15,497 nt of DNA from Verrucomicrobiales bacterium (lineage in GTDB: Bacteria; Verrucomicrobiota; Verrucomicrobiia; Verrucomicrobiales; DEV007). The position numbers and the translations under genes are program-made. The notes beneath the pieces were generated by a model. The model was not told the DNA's origin and did not search any database. It was given only the letters and a program-made list of their open reading frames with translations. Positions 7,323 through 14,522 of this stretch are shown piece after piece (the stretch's first letter is position 1; every line of letters starts with the position of its first letter). Location: positions 1-15,497 of the forward strand of contig JALRFZ010000577.1 of NCBI GenBank assembly GCA_023253615.1, given 5' to 3'.

Positions 7323-8237
7323 TCAGGCGGGGATCGCGAGTCGTTCCAAATGGTCGCGCACGATCCCTCGCTCGGCCTCGTGGAAGCGATGAAAGGGCGC
7401 GGCCATGAAGTCGTCGCAGACGCCGAGGAGGGAAAGCGAACATTTCAGCCCCTTGATGATGGCCGATCCGTGTTTGCCGACGCGGTAGATCGCTTCACTG
7501 AGGTCCATCACCTGCGAGCTGAGCTCGCGCGCCCGCGCGACGTCGCCGGCTTTCGCGGCTTCGTAGAGCGACACGTAGAGCGAGGGATGGAGGTTCGCCC
7601 CGCCATTGATCCCGCCGTGGCCGCCGAGGAGCACGGACTCCGCGAGCAATTCCTCGGGCCCCACCAGAAACGACCAATCGGGACGAGACTCCGCGGCCAG
7701 TCGTCGCATCCGCCGGAAGTAGACGAGATCCCCCGAGCTGTCCTTCAGCCCCACGATCTTTTCCTGATCGAGCGCCCAGGAGACCACCTCGCCGGAGAAG
7801 ACCGTCTTGGTGAGCGCGGGCATGTTGTAGAGCATCAGGGGAAGAGGCAGTTCCGGGAGCAGTTGCTCGATGAATTCGCGCAGTTCCGGTTGACCCGCCG
7901 GGAAGTAGAAAGGCGCCGAAGTGACGACGGCATCGGCTCCGCAATCCGCGGCGTGATGGGCCAGCGCCGCCGATTCGACGAGCGAGGTGTCGGTGATGCC
8001 GACGAGCACCGGGATCCGGCCCCTGACAAAACGACAAGCGTGCTCGATCAGCTCGCGCCGGAGGCGGTAGCTGAGGCTCGGCGCCTCGCCGGTGGTGCCG
8101 AGCGCGAAGATACCGGCGACGCCACCGGTGACGAGGCGTTCGACGAGCCGTTCGAGACCCGCGACGTCGAGGGTGTCGCGGTCGCTGAGTGGCGTCACCA
8201 TGGGGGGGATGATGCCGCAGTATCGGGGAGTTTTCAC
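7323..8237 (-). CDS. DapA/NanA-superfamily aldolase or lyase
   Basis: Class I (Schiff-base) aldolase/lyase of 304 residues with a TIM-barrel pattern. GIIPPMVTPL (8-17) is strand 1, GTTGE (47-51) is the substrate carboxylate loop, Tyr137 is in LYNMPAL, and Lys165 in GLKDSSGD is the Schiff-base lysine. Position 142 is Leu; E. coli DapA has Arg138 there, while N-acetylneuraminate lyase has Leu142. It is therefore unlikely to make dihydrodipicolinate and more likely cleaves or dehydrates a 2-keto sugar acid; the exact substrate cannot be read. GTG 8237 gives the right N-terminus without overlapping vapC; the ribosome site is poor. ATG 8201 would cut into strand 1. Confidence 0.85.
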   Translation of the reverse strand: MKTPRYCGIIPPMVTPLSDRDTLDVAGLERLVERLVTGGVAGIFALGTTGEAPSLSYRLRRELIEHACRFVRGRIPVLVGITDTSLVESAALAHHAADCGADAVVTSAPFYFPAGQPELREFIEQLLPELPLPLMLYNMPALTKTVFSGEVVSWALDQEKIVGLKDSSGDLVYFRRMRRLAAESRPDWSFLVGPEELLAESVLLGGHGGINGGANLHPSLYVSLYEAAKAGDVARARELSSQVMDLSEAIYRVGKHGSAIIKGLKCSLSLLGVCDDFMAAPFHRFHEAERGIVRDHLERLAIPA

Positions 8238-8286
8238 AAAAGAGGGGAGTGGAAGTGGGACGTTGATGAAGGTCGAAGTGCTTGCC

Positions 8287-8718
8287 TCAGGGATGGCTTT
8301 GAGGAGAGACAATCTCGGGATCGCCTTCGCGATGAAAGGCCTTGAAGTGGGAGAGGTTGAGAGTGTAAATCCTCGACGCTTTGATGTGACGGGCGGCGAC
8401 GAGGTGCATGTAGTCAAAAACGGCTCCTCCCCGGACGCCTCTCCTTTCCGCTTCGCGCAATGCGGCGAGCTGACGACCGGGAGGGAGCGTTACGAGAGCG
8501 AGGCCGGGCAGATAGTCGTTCTCAAGGAGACTCATGGCGGTAGCGGGAGACATCCGGATCGATTGCCGGCCGCCGGTCAAGGTGGAGAATGTTTCGTTGA
8601 TGCCGTGGGAGTAGAGCGCCAATTCCGCTCGATCGAGGAGGTCCGAGCAGGCCTCATGGTGAATCTCATCCGCATAGATGGCCGCCACGAGCACCGAGGT
8701 ATCGATCAATGCCGTCAT
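8287..8718 (-). CDS. vapC: PIN-domain toxin, VapC-like
   Basis: Small PIN-fold ribonuclease of 143 residues, the probable toxin of a VapBC pair. Acidic residues expected for Mg2+ binding are Asp6 (LIDTSVL), Glu42 (INETFSTL) and Asp102 (VFDYMHLV). The fourth position, usually Asp or Asn in TLNxxDF, reads TLNLSHF, so the later Asp is His while Asn121 remains. ATG 8718 overlaps the antitoxin stop by four bases (ATGA), the typical coupled arrangement. The toxin should cleave RNA unless held by the antitoxin; its target cannot be read from sequence. Confidence 0.87.
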   Translation of the reverse strand: MTALIDTSVLVAAIYADEIHHEACSDLLDRAELALYSHGINETFSTLTGGRQSIRMSPATAMSLLENDYLPGLALVTLPPGRQLAALREAERRGVRGGAVFDYMHLVAARHIKASRIYTLNLSHFKAFHREGDPEIVSPQSHP

Positions 8719-8984
8719 TTGGAGCGTGGCTTCCCGATTCCGGAAAGATAGTCCTCCCTGGCCTCGGCGACTGCCTCGACGGCGTCGAAGGAACCCGTCC
8801 CGACGACCACCCGGCGTTTGCCTTTTTTCTCGAGCCGGATCTCGGGCGGCACCTGGGTAAGCTCGATCCGGTCGCCGATGATTTCGGCTTGGAGCGATGT
8901 GCCGGGGACCAGATGAAGTTTTTCGCGGATGGCCTTCGGGATGATGATCCGTCCGGCGCGGTCCAGGGAGAGAATGGTCGTCAT
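8715..8984 (-). CDS. vapB: AbrB/SpoVT-type antitoxin, VapB-like
   Basis: Antitoxin of 89 residues with an N-terminal swapped-hairpin AbrB-type DNA-binding domain. LDRAGRIIIPKAIREKL (7-23) is the diagnostic segment, followed by PGTSLQAEIIGDRIEL. The charged C-terminal half (about 50-89) would bind and mask the PIN toxin. ATG 8984 starts exactly at the domain. The frame is open far upstream, but that stretch overlaps the large fusion gene in another frame and is not real. Like other VapB proteins it probably represses its own promoter; a tandem 12-bp repeat sits six bases upstream of the start. Confidence 0.87.
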   Translation of the reverse strand: MTTILSLDRAGRIIIPKAIREKLHLVPGTSLQAEIIGDRIELTQVPPEIRLEKKGKRRVVVGTGSFDAVEAVAEAREDYLSGIGKPRSK

Positions 8985-8990
8985 GGTTTT

Positions 8991-9014
8991 AAAAATGGCA
9001 TTAAAAATGGCATT
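8991..9014 (-). promoter_or_regulatory. tandem 12-bp repeat upstream of the antitoxin gene, candidate operator
   Basis: Two exact copies of AAAAATGGCATT (plus-strand reading) lie head to tail, ending six bases before the antitoxin start. The A/T-rich sequence stands out from the GC-rich surroundings and would place two identical sites about one helical turn apart. AbrB-type antitoxins usually autoregulate, so this is a reasonable operator or promoter region. No mapped promoter supports it. Confidence 0.45.
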
Positions 9015-9031
9015 CTGCGACCCATTTCCGA

Positions 9032-12013
9032 TCATGGGGCCGGCTCGACGGGGTCGAAGGTGGTGATTGCCTGGGTTTGGATCTTCGCCGGATCGATCAC
9101 GACGTGTTTCACTTTCTTCCGGTTCCACGTGTAGGTCATGTGGACGAGGCCATCCTTGGTCTGGATCATCGCGGGGTACGAGAATTCGCCCTTCTCCTCC
9201 TTCTCGATGAAGGCGACCGCTTCCCAGGTGAGACCGTCCTGGCTGACGGCGAGATTGAGCACGTTGCGTTTCCCCCATCCGTCGGCCCGCTCGCCGCCGA
9301 GGTGGTTGTAGAGGAGGAGATGCCTGCCGTCCTTCAGGGTGAGGCCCTCGACGCCGGAATTGTTGTTCGGCAGGTTCGTCTCCTCGAGCTCGCTCCAGGT
9401 CTTGCCGCCGTCGGTGGAGCGGTTCGTGATGATCTTTTTGTTCTTCGAGCGGTAGAGCGTGCGCAGGCTGCCGTCGGCGAGAGTCAACACGGTCGGCTGG
9501 ATGACCTGATAGGGTTGGGTCTCCGGTTCGTGGCGTTCCCACGAAGTGCCGAGTTCGGGACGGTCGAGGTTCTTGAGAATCTCGAAGTGGAAACGCCAGT
9601 CGCCCCCGTGCTCGGTCGAGGAGGGGCAAAGCAGCGTTCCGTCCGGCATCCGGATCGGTTTGCCGCGCACGGGTCCATCGATGCCCTCGGGCAAACGGCG
9701 GCGATCGCGGAAGGAGCGGCCGTCATCGTAGCTGACGACGACTTCGCCCCACCAGGTCTGGGGATCGGGACCGACCTTGAAGAAGAGGTAGGTCGCTCCA
9801 TCGCCCGGTGCCTGCCAGAGCACGGGATTCCAGCAGGGATGGCGTTTGCCCTGATACTGGATGCCGTTGGCCCATTCGGCGGGCTTCGACCATTCGCCAC
9901 CGTCGAAGTAGCTCGACCAGATCCCGACATCGGGATTCTTCTCCGCGGTGCCACCGAACCACGCGGCGACGAGTCCACGGTCGGTCTCGGCGAGGGTGGA
10001 GGCGTGGCACTGGGGGAAGGGGGCTTCGTTGTAGATGAACTCCTCCTTCACGAATCCGGGGAAGCGGGGTTCCCTCGCTTTGGCCGGTTCGCGGGCTTTC
10101 AGATCTTTGTCAGGGTATTGGATGCCATCTTTCTTCGGCAGGTAATAGATGCGGCCGTCCTCGGCGCCGAGGACCAGCTCGGGCTCGCCGTCGCCGTTGA
10201 AATCCGCCACGGTGGGACAGGTGTTGTGGCCGGAGACATCGCGCTCGGTGACGTTGCCGATCTGCTTGAGGACGATCCTGCCCTCGCGTTCGCCGACGTT
10301 GCGATACCAGACCGCGTTCTGCGAATTGACGAGCAGATCGAGCCTGCCATCGCCGTCCCAATCGACCTTGGCGAGCTGGGCGCGTCCGCTGCGTCCGCTG
10401 GAACGGCCGTTCAGGCTGAGGGGACGGAGGTCTTCATCGACGAAGATGCGCTCCGCCGATTTGCCACCCCGGCGGAGCACGAGATAGCCTTCCTGATCGA
10501 GGGCGACGATGTCGAGTTTCTTGTCTCCATCGTAATCGATCACCAGCGGCGTGGTGCGCCATTGGGTGAGGGTGTCGCTCGCGGGCGACTGCCACCACTG
10601 CCACTTCGGAGGATACTCCTGGATGCCCGTGTCGAAGGGCGCGGGCTCGACGCGCAGCGGATCGCCGGTGCCGCGGAGCAGACCGATGCGGCCGAGGATG
10701 GAATTGTAGACGATGTCGAGTTTGCCGTCGCCATCCCAGTCGCCGGCGGAGACGCTGGTGTAGCCCCACTTCGCTTCGCAGGGACCCTGCACGGAGCCGC
10801 CCGGACCGGCGAGCACCCGGAATGGTTTGCCTTCGGCGGTTTCGATGAGCACCGGCGCGTTCCATTTCGGCGTGCCGTTTTCGGCCATGCCCAGGTTCTC
10901 GAAGAAAGCGATGTTGCCGGCGGTGTTGCCGCAGAGGATGTCCTGGTCGCCGTCGCCGTCCCAGTCGATCACGAAGGGCGTGGAGAGCGCGCCGAACTTC
11001 AGCGTGTCAGCCTCCTGCTGGAAGTAGACGGGCTGGTGGAAGACGGGAAGGCCGGCGTGGACTTTCCCCGTGTGTTCGATCAGGGCGACACGGCCGTCCT
11101 CGTCGCCGGTGATGAGGTCAAGATCGCCATCACCGTCCCAGTCGATCGCGGTCGGCGTGATCATCTGCACGTGCATCACGAGCGGCGCGGCATCGGATCC
11201 GGAAAGTCGGCGACCGACGCCATAGACGGGCTTTTCCCGGGTGCCGGTGTTCTCGAAGTAGGTGAAGCCGTCGAGGAACTCGCCGCAGAGCAGGTCGAGA
11301 TCGCCGTCGCCGTCGAAGTCCCCGAAGTTCGGCGAAGGCCAGCCGTAGACGTCGATCGGCGATCCGCCCGCCTCGATTTTGACGGGTTTGTCAGAGTATT
11401 TGCCGTCGACGTTTTCGATCAGGTAGACGTAGCCGTGGAGCGGACCGTTGCGCCAGCGCCCCTCGGAGTCGTAGGCCTGGTCCCAGACGTAGTCGCTCCA
11501 ATCGCCGATGCCCACGATGAGGTCCTGGTCGCCGTCGCCCTCGTAATCGACGTAGCGCCACATCCGCGCCCGGGTGTTGCCGGGGTGGAACCTTCCGTTC
11601 TTGTAAACGGTCTCGGGCTTGTCGAAGCCCTTGGTCTTGAAGTCGACGTATTCCTGGTTCTCCTTGAGGATGCGCGGCTGCCCGTCGACGTAGCTGATCT
11701 GCACGTTGTGCCCGGTGGCGCCGAGACGGACGCCCGGCTTGAAGACGGGCATCTTCACCTTGGGATCCTGGGTCGGGTTTTCGAAGTAGTAGATGCCGTT
11801 GGAGGGTTTGTCAGGACAGGAGACGAGTAGATCCATGTCGCCGTCGCCGTCGTAGTCGAGCGGCAGGGGCCAGGCCCAGAGCCCGACACCGAGATCGACG
11901 GCGAGGCCGGGGTGGTTGTAGGAGAGCCGCTTCAGCTTCCAGTCGGTCTCCTCGCCGCGCGACGGGAGCGCGGCGAGCAGGGCGGCGAGGGCGAGGATGG
12001 GGGTGGTTTTCAT
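9032..12013 (-). CDS. exported FG-GAP repeat propeller fused to a sialidase-like (BNR) domain
   Basis: Large predicted secreted protein of 993 residues. A signal peptide (MKTTPILALAALLAALPSRG) starts it. Nine FG-GAP/VCBS calcium-loop repeats of the DxDGDGDxDLL type begin at residues 53, 156, 232, 291, 350, 425, 493, 551 and 604, predicting an integrin-alpha-like beta-propeller. From about 655 a second domain resembles the BNR_2 sialidase-like family, with Asp-box motifs SYDDGRSF (761-768), STDGGKTW (866-873) and SQDGLTW (924-930). The usual sialidase N-terminal FRIP arginine is not seen; the matching place reads QCHASTLAE. True sialidase activity is therefore doubtful, and another glycan-binding or hydrolytic role is possible. 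ATG 12013 has no clear ribosome site. It is transcribed away from the gene at 12062. Confidence 0.9.
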   Translation of the reverse strand: MKTTPILALAALLAALPSRGEETDWKLKRLSYNHPGLAVDLGVGLWAWPLPLDYDGDGDMDLLVSCPDKPSNGIYYFENPTQDPKVKMPVFKPGVRLGATGHNVQISYVDGQPRILKENQEYVDFKTKGFDKPETVYKNGRFHPGNTRARMWRYVDYEGDGDQDLIVGIGDWSDYVWDQAYDSEGRWRNGPLHGYVYLIENVDGKYSDKPVKIEAGGSPIDVYGWPSPNFGDFDGDGDLDLLCGEFLDGFTYFENTGTREKPVYGVGRRLSGSDAAPLVMHVQMITPTAIDWDGDGDLDLITGDEDGRVALIEHTGKVHAGLPVFHQPVYFQQEADTLKFGALSTPFVIDWDGDGDQDILCGNTAGNIAFFENLGMAENGTPKWNAPVLIETAEGKPFRVLAGPGGSVQGPCEAKWGYTSVSAGDWDGDGKLDIVYNSILGRIGLLRGTGDPLRVEPAPFDTGIQEYPPKWQWWQSPASDTLTQWRTTPLVIDYDGDKKLDIVALDQEGYLVLRRGGKSAERIFVDEDLRPLSLNGRSSGRSGRAQLAKVDWDGDGRLDLLVNSQNAVWYRNVGEREGRIVLKQIGNVTERDVSGHNTCPTVADFNGDGEPELVLGAEDGRIYYLPKKDGIQYPDKDLKAREPAKAREPRFPGFVKEEFIYNEAPFPQCHASTLAETDRGLVAAWFGGTAEKNPDVGIWSSYFDGGEWSKPAEWANGIQYQGKRHPCWNPVLWQAPGDGATYLFFKVGPDPQTWWGEVVVSYDDGRSFRDRRRLPEGIDGPVRGKPIRMPDGTLLCPSSTEHGGDWRFHFEILKNLDRPELGTSWERHEPETQPYQVIQPTVLTLADGSLRTLYRSKNKKIITNRSTDGGKTWSELEETNLPNNNSGVEGLTLKDGRHLLLYNHLGGERADGWGKRNVLNLAVSQDGLTWEAVAFIEKEEKGEFSYPAMIQTKDGLVHMTYTWNRKKVKHVVIDPAKIQTQAITTFDPVEPAP

Positions 12014-12035
12014 GGAAAGGTTTTGGATGGGGGAC

Positions 12036-12063
12036 TTGCGAAGGGAAAATTAGACGTTACTAT
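12036..12063 (+). promoter_or_regulatory. candidate promoter of the two-gene module
   Basis: TTGCGA (12036-12041) is followed 16 bases later by TACTAT (12058-12063), a fair sigma70-like pair. Transcription would begin near 12070, after the first ATG at 12062 and almost at the second in-frame ATG at 12071, which would give a nearly leaderless message. This is a pattern match only. Confidence 0.3.
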
Positions 12064-12625
12064 GAACAGCATGGAAGGCGAAACTCTTGCCCAACGTCTC
12101 GGCATGACGGTGCCTTTCTCGCCTCTGTTGGAGAAGGCGGAGCGGCTGGGGTTCGACACGCCCGAAAAAATCGAGAATCTCGCGCGGGTGCGGGGCCTTC
12201 AATACTATTCGGAACCGCTCAGGAAGGTGAACGAAGAGACGGTCGGATATGTTGCGGGAGAGAGTCTTTCGAATGAAGAAATCGCCATATGTCTTCTTTC
12301 CATGGCTCTTCCCTATTCTCAGCAGCGGATCCGGATGGGCGGAGCCATGTTGGCGGCGTCGGGAAATGATCCGGCGTTGCTCGCTCGACTGGCGGTCGGG
12401 GAGCGTTGTGAGCGGGTGGTTCATTACATCGCGAGTCTTGGTTTCAAGGTCGAGCCGCAGAATCCGTTTTGGAACGAACTGCTTCGTTTGTTGCCGGAGT
12501 TTGAACCGCCTCGTCCCGATCTGTTGCCGCACATCACGCGTTTTGTGGCTATGACAGGTGTCACGCGGAATTGTCGTGAAACGGTGATGCAATGGATTCG
12601 ACCGCGTTCGGCCAAGGTGGAATGA
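12062..12625 (+). CDS. unrecognised helical protein, first gene of a two-gene module
   Basis: Protein of 187 residues that I do not recognise. It looks soluble and mainly alpha-helical, with no signal peptide, membrane span or Cys cluster. Distinctive segments are TPEKIENLARVRGLQYYSEP (about 37-56), LSNEEIAICLLSMALPY (about 73-89) and a helical C-terminal half ending RETVMQWIRPRSAKVE. Start is ATG 12062, or ATG 12071 if the promoter guess is right. Its stop overlaps the next gene's ATG as ATGA, so the two are probably translated together. GC is lower than in neighbours (27 of 60 at 12241-12300 by hand count), a hint of transfer. Partnership with a nucleotidyltransferase-like protein suggests an antitoxin or accessory role, which is inference only. 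Confidence 0.7.
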   Translation: MNSMEGETLAQRLGMTVPFSPLLEKAERLGFDTPEKIENLARVRGLQYYSEPLRKVNEETVGYVAGESLSNEEIAICLLSMALPYSQQRIRMGGAMLAASGNDPALLARLAVGERCERVVHYIASLGFKVEPQNPFWNELLRLLPEFEPPRPDLLPHITRFVAMTGVTRNCRETVMQWIRPRSAKVE

Positions 12626-13200
12626 TGAGCTGCCCCGACAACCCCTCGCTGATTCTTGCCACTCTTGACGAGGAATTGAATTCCCCGGTTTCGCTTGTCC
12701 TCTACGGTCGTGGGGCGATCTGCCTGGGCTTCGATGGGATTGCCAGCGCCCATCGGACGACCCGGGATGTGGATGCGATTCTGCGTATCGGTCAGATCGA
12801 GGCATTTGATTCCGATCAGGCATTCTGGTTTGCCGTCGAAAGAACGAATGTGCAACTCGAACCTTTGGGACTCTAGATCACCCATTTGTTCACTGAAGAA
12901 CAAGTCTTCCTCCGCCCGGATTGGGCCGACCACATCGTGCCGGTCCTGCGCCCGTCGACCCGTCACCTGAAGCTCTTCCGTCCCCATACGATCGATCTCA
13001 TCCTCACCAAGATGATGCGGGGCGATGATCCACAGGACATGGAAGACATCGACTTTCTCGTCCGGCACGACGGCATCACCCGGGATCAAATGGAGCCCGC
13101 CTTCGCCACTGTCCGCATGCCCGATGTGGTCGAGCTGCACGACGCTTTCGCGCGGGCTCTGCCGGTGGTGCGTGGGATTCCGGACCGTCATGCGGGTTGA
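12622..13200 (+). pseudogene. nucleotidyltransferase-like gene interrupted by one in-frame TAG
   Basis: Reading one frame from ATG 12622 gives a protein of about 192 codons with a single TAG at codon 85 (12874-12876). Before it, LVLYGRGAICLG and RTTRDVDAIL (DxD at 49-51) resemble the catalytic core of Pol-beta-type nucleotidyltransferases such as the DUF6036/AbiEii-like group. After it, in the same frame, ITHLFTEEQVFLRPDW, DLILTKMMRGDDPQDMEDIDFLV and a helical tail continue the same kind of protein. No frameshift is present, so one base change explains the break. From memory, relatives have a Tyr there (GLYITHLF), which TAC or TAT to TAG would explain. A recent pseudogene, a sequencing error and amber read-through are all possible. 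A GG-rich AAGGTGG precedes the start. Confidence 0.7.
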
Positions 13201-13218
13201 TGGGGGGGGAAGGTGCGA

Positions 13219-13920
13219 TCACTCCGCCCACCACCGGTCCCCGGCGCCAGGGGTGGATTCGGTGAGGGTGAGATCGAGGCTGTTGCGGATGTGCCGGCGC
13301 ATGGCTTCGCCCGCGGCGGCTCCATCGCCCGCTCGGACGGCGGCGGCGATGGCTTCGTGTTCGGCGAGGGTGGTCTCGAGGATATCGAGGCGGAAGGAGT
13401 GGCGGTCCGCCTGGAAGATGCGGGTGAGGATGTGCGAGTCGCCCACGACCTTGAGCATGCGCCGGTTGCCCGCGGCTTCGAGGAGGATCATGTGAAAGGC
13501 TAGGTCGAGGGCGTGGAAGGGCGCGGCGATGGACCGGGCGGCGGACATTTTTCCCGACCGTCGCACCTTCGCGACGAGGGCGGCGGAGGCGGCGAGGTTG
13601 GCCTCGAGCTCGGCCGACTGGCGCGGGGCGATCGAAGCGGCGGCCCGTTGCACGGCGAAACCTTCGAGGGCCTCGCGCAGTTCATAGAGCTCGACCGCTT
13701 CTTCACGGGTCAGGGTCCTGACGATCGCGCCAAGCTGTGGCACTAGTTCGACGAATCCCTCGCTGGCGAGTTGGCCCACGGCCTCGCGCACGGGCGTCGC
13801 GCTGACCCCGATCTCGCGGCCGATCGATCCGTAGGAGAGCCTCGAGCCGGGCGGCACGGAGCCGTCCAGCAACTTCTGGCGCAGATGGCGGTAAGCCCGC
13901 TGGGAATGATTGTCGGCCAT
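13219..13920 (-). CDS. GntR-family regulator, FadR/FCD subgroup
   Basis: Transcription factor of 233 residues. The N-terminal winged helix-turn-helix spans about 9-70, with the recognition helix in SATPVREAVGQLASEGFVEL (40-59). The C-terminal helical FCD domain shows the metal-ligand pattern Asp139-xxx-His143 (LDLAFH), with His188 (EHEAI) and His210 (RRHIRN) as later candidates. Such proteins bind small acids, often sugar acids or fatty acyl-CoA, and usually repress catabolic genes. Its target is not clear here; the divergent DUF5069 gene, itself, or the distant aldolase at 7323-8237 are options. ATG 13920 is set by the start of the domain. A palindrome and a repeat lie just upstream. Confidence 0.9.
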   Translation of the reverse strand: MADNHSQRAYRHLRQKLLDGSVPPGSRLSYGSIGREIGVSATPVREAVGQLASEGFVELVPQLGAIVRTLTREEAVELYELREALEGFAVQRAAASIAPRQSAELEANLAASAALVAKVRRSGKMSAARSIAAPFHALDLAFHMILLEAAGNRRMLKVVGDSHILTRIFQADRHSFRLDILETTLAEHEAIAAAVRAGDGAAAGEAMRRHIRNSLDLTLTESTPGAGDRWWAE

Positions 13921-13929
13921 CGTATGGAA

Positions 13930-13952
13930 CTCTATAGAGGTCTATGCAATAG
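13930..13952. promoter_or_regulatory. candidate operator between gntR and the DUF5069 gene
   Basis: The perfect palindrome CTCTATAGAG (13930-13939) is followed by CTAT-GCA-ATAG (13942-13952). TCTAT occurs at 13931 and 13941, one helical turn apart. The stretch is A/T-rich, ten bases upstream of the regulator's start, and could be its autoregulatory site. Binding is inferred from position and symmetry only. Confidence 0.35.
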
Positions 13953-14057
13953 GCGCGGGACGGTGTTTGCGAAAGTGCGCGATCGCGGCAGGGGATTGTC
14001 CGGAGGGTGGCGGCCGGGGCCGGCAATTGACAAAGGGGCGGTGACGACCGAGTCGTG

Positions 14058-14498
14058 ATGATGCTCCAGCCGCCCGATCCCGCCACTTTGCCTTGCGGCC
14101 CTCTCGAGGAGACCGCGGGGCTCGCTTATTTCCCCCGGATGACGGGAAAGATCCGGCTCCATGCCGCGGGCAGGCTCTGGGAGGATCTCCAGGCGAATCT
14201 GGGGAAGGGGATGGATGCGACCCTTCTCGAGTTTCTCCGGATCGACTACGAGGCACTGCGTGAACGGGTGCTGGAGGGTGGCGGCGACGAGGAGATTCTC
14301 TCGTGGTGCGAGGCGCAGGGGCGTCCGCTGAACGACACGGACAAGCGCCTTTGGAACTACTATGCCGCCAAGCTGGGGTGGAACGACCACATTTCCGAGA
14401 TCCTCGCGAAGCGGAAGGAGGACGCGGGGCTCGGAGACCGGGACGACATCCGGACGATCGCCCATTACATCGATATCGACGAAGGACGCCGGGCCTGA
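14058..14498 (+). CDS. DUF5069 family protein
   Basis: Cytosolic-looking protein of 146 residues of the uncharacterised DUF5069 family, which I associate with Verrucomicrobia and Planctomycetes. Family-like segments are LAYFPRMTGKIRLHAAGRL near the N-terminus, LLEFLRIDYEAL in the middle, and the C-terminal DRDDIRTIAHYIDIDEGR. No catalytic motif, signal peptide or membrane span is visible, and its function is not known to me. GTG 14055, ATG 14058 and ATG 14061 are all possible starts; ATG 14058 is taken. A glycerol-3-phosphate dehydrogenase gene begins 24 bases downstream on the same strand, so the two are probably co-transcribed. Confidence 0.8.
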   Translation: MMLQPPDPATLPCGPLEETAGLAYFPRMTGKIRLHAAGRLWEDLQANLGKGMDATLLEFLRIDYEALRERVLEGGGDEEILSWCEAQGRPLNDTDKRLWNYYAAKLGWNDHISEILAKRKEDAGLGDRDDIRTIAHYIDIDEGRRA

Positions 14499-14522
14499 GA
14501 AAGATCAACGATTTTCACCGAC

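Noticed and set aside
8238..8417. N-terminal extension of the aldolase gene
   Set aside because: It would overlap vapC, and its Ser/Thr/Pro-rich sequence has no place before the first barrel strand.
9077..11830. Very long open frame on the plus strand opposite the FG-GAP fusion gene
   Set aside because: It is the antisense shadow of a high-GC gene with repeated GDGDGD codons; the minus-strand protein has clear domains.
13978..13987. Palindrome CGCGATCGCG in the gntR spacer
   Set aside because: Short self-complementary GC-rich words are expected by chance in this composition.
14027..14055. Perfect TTGACA before the DUF5069 gene
   Set aside because: The -10 position falls on GC-rich sequence at the start codon, so it does not form a promoter.
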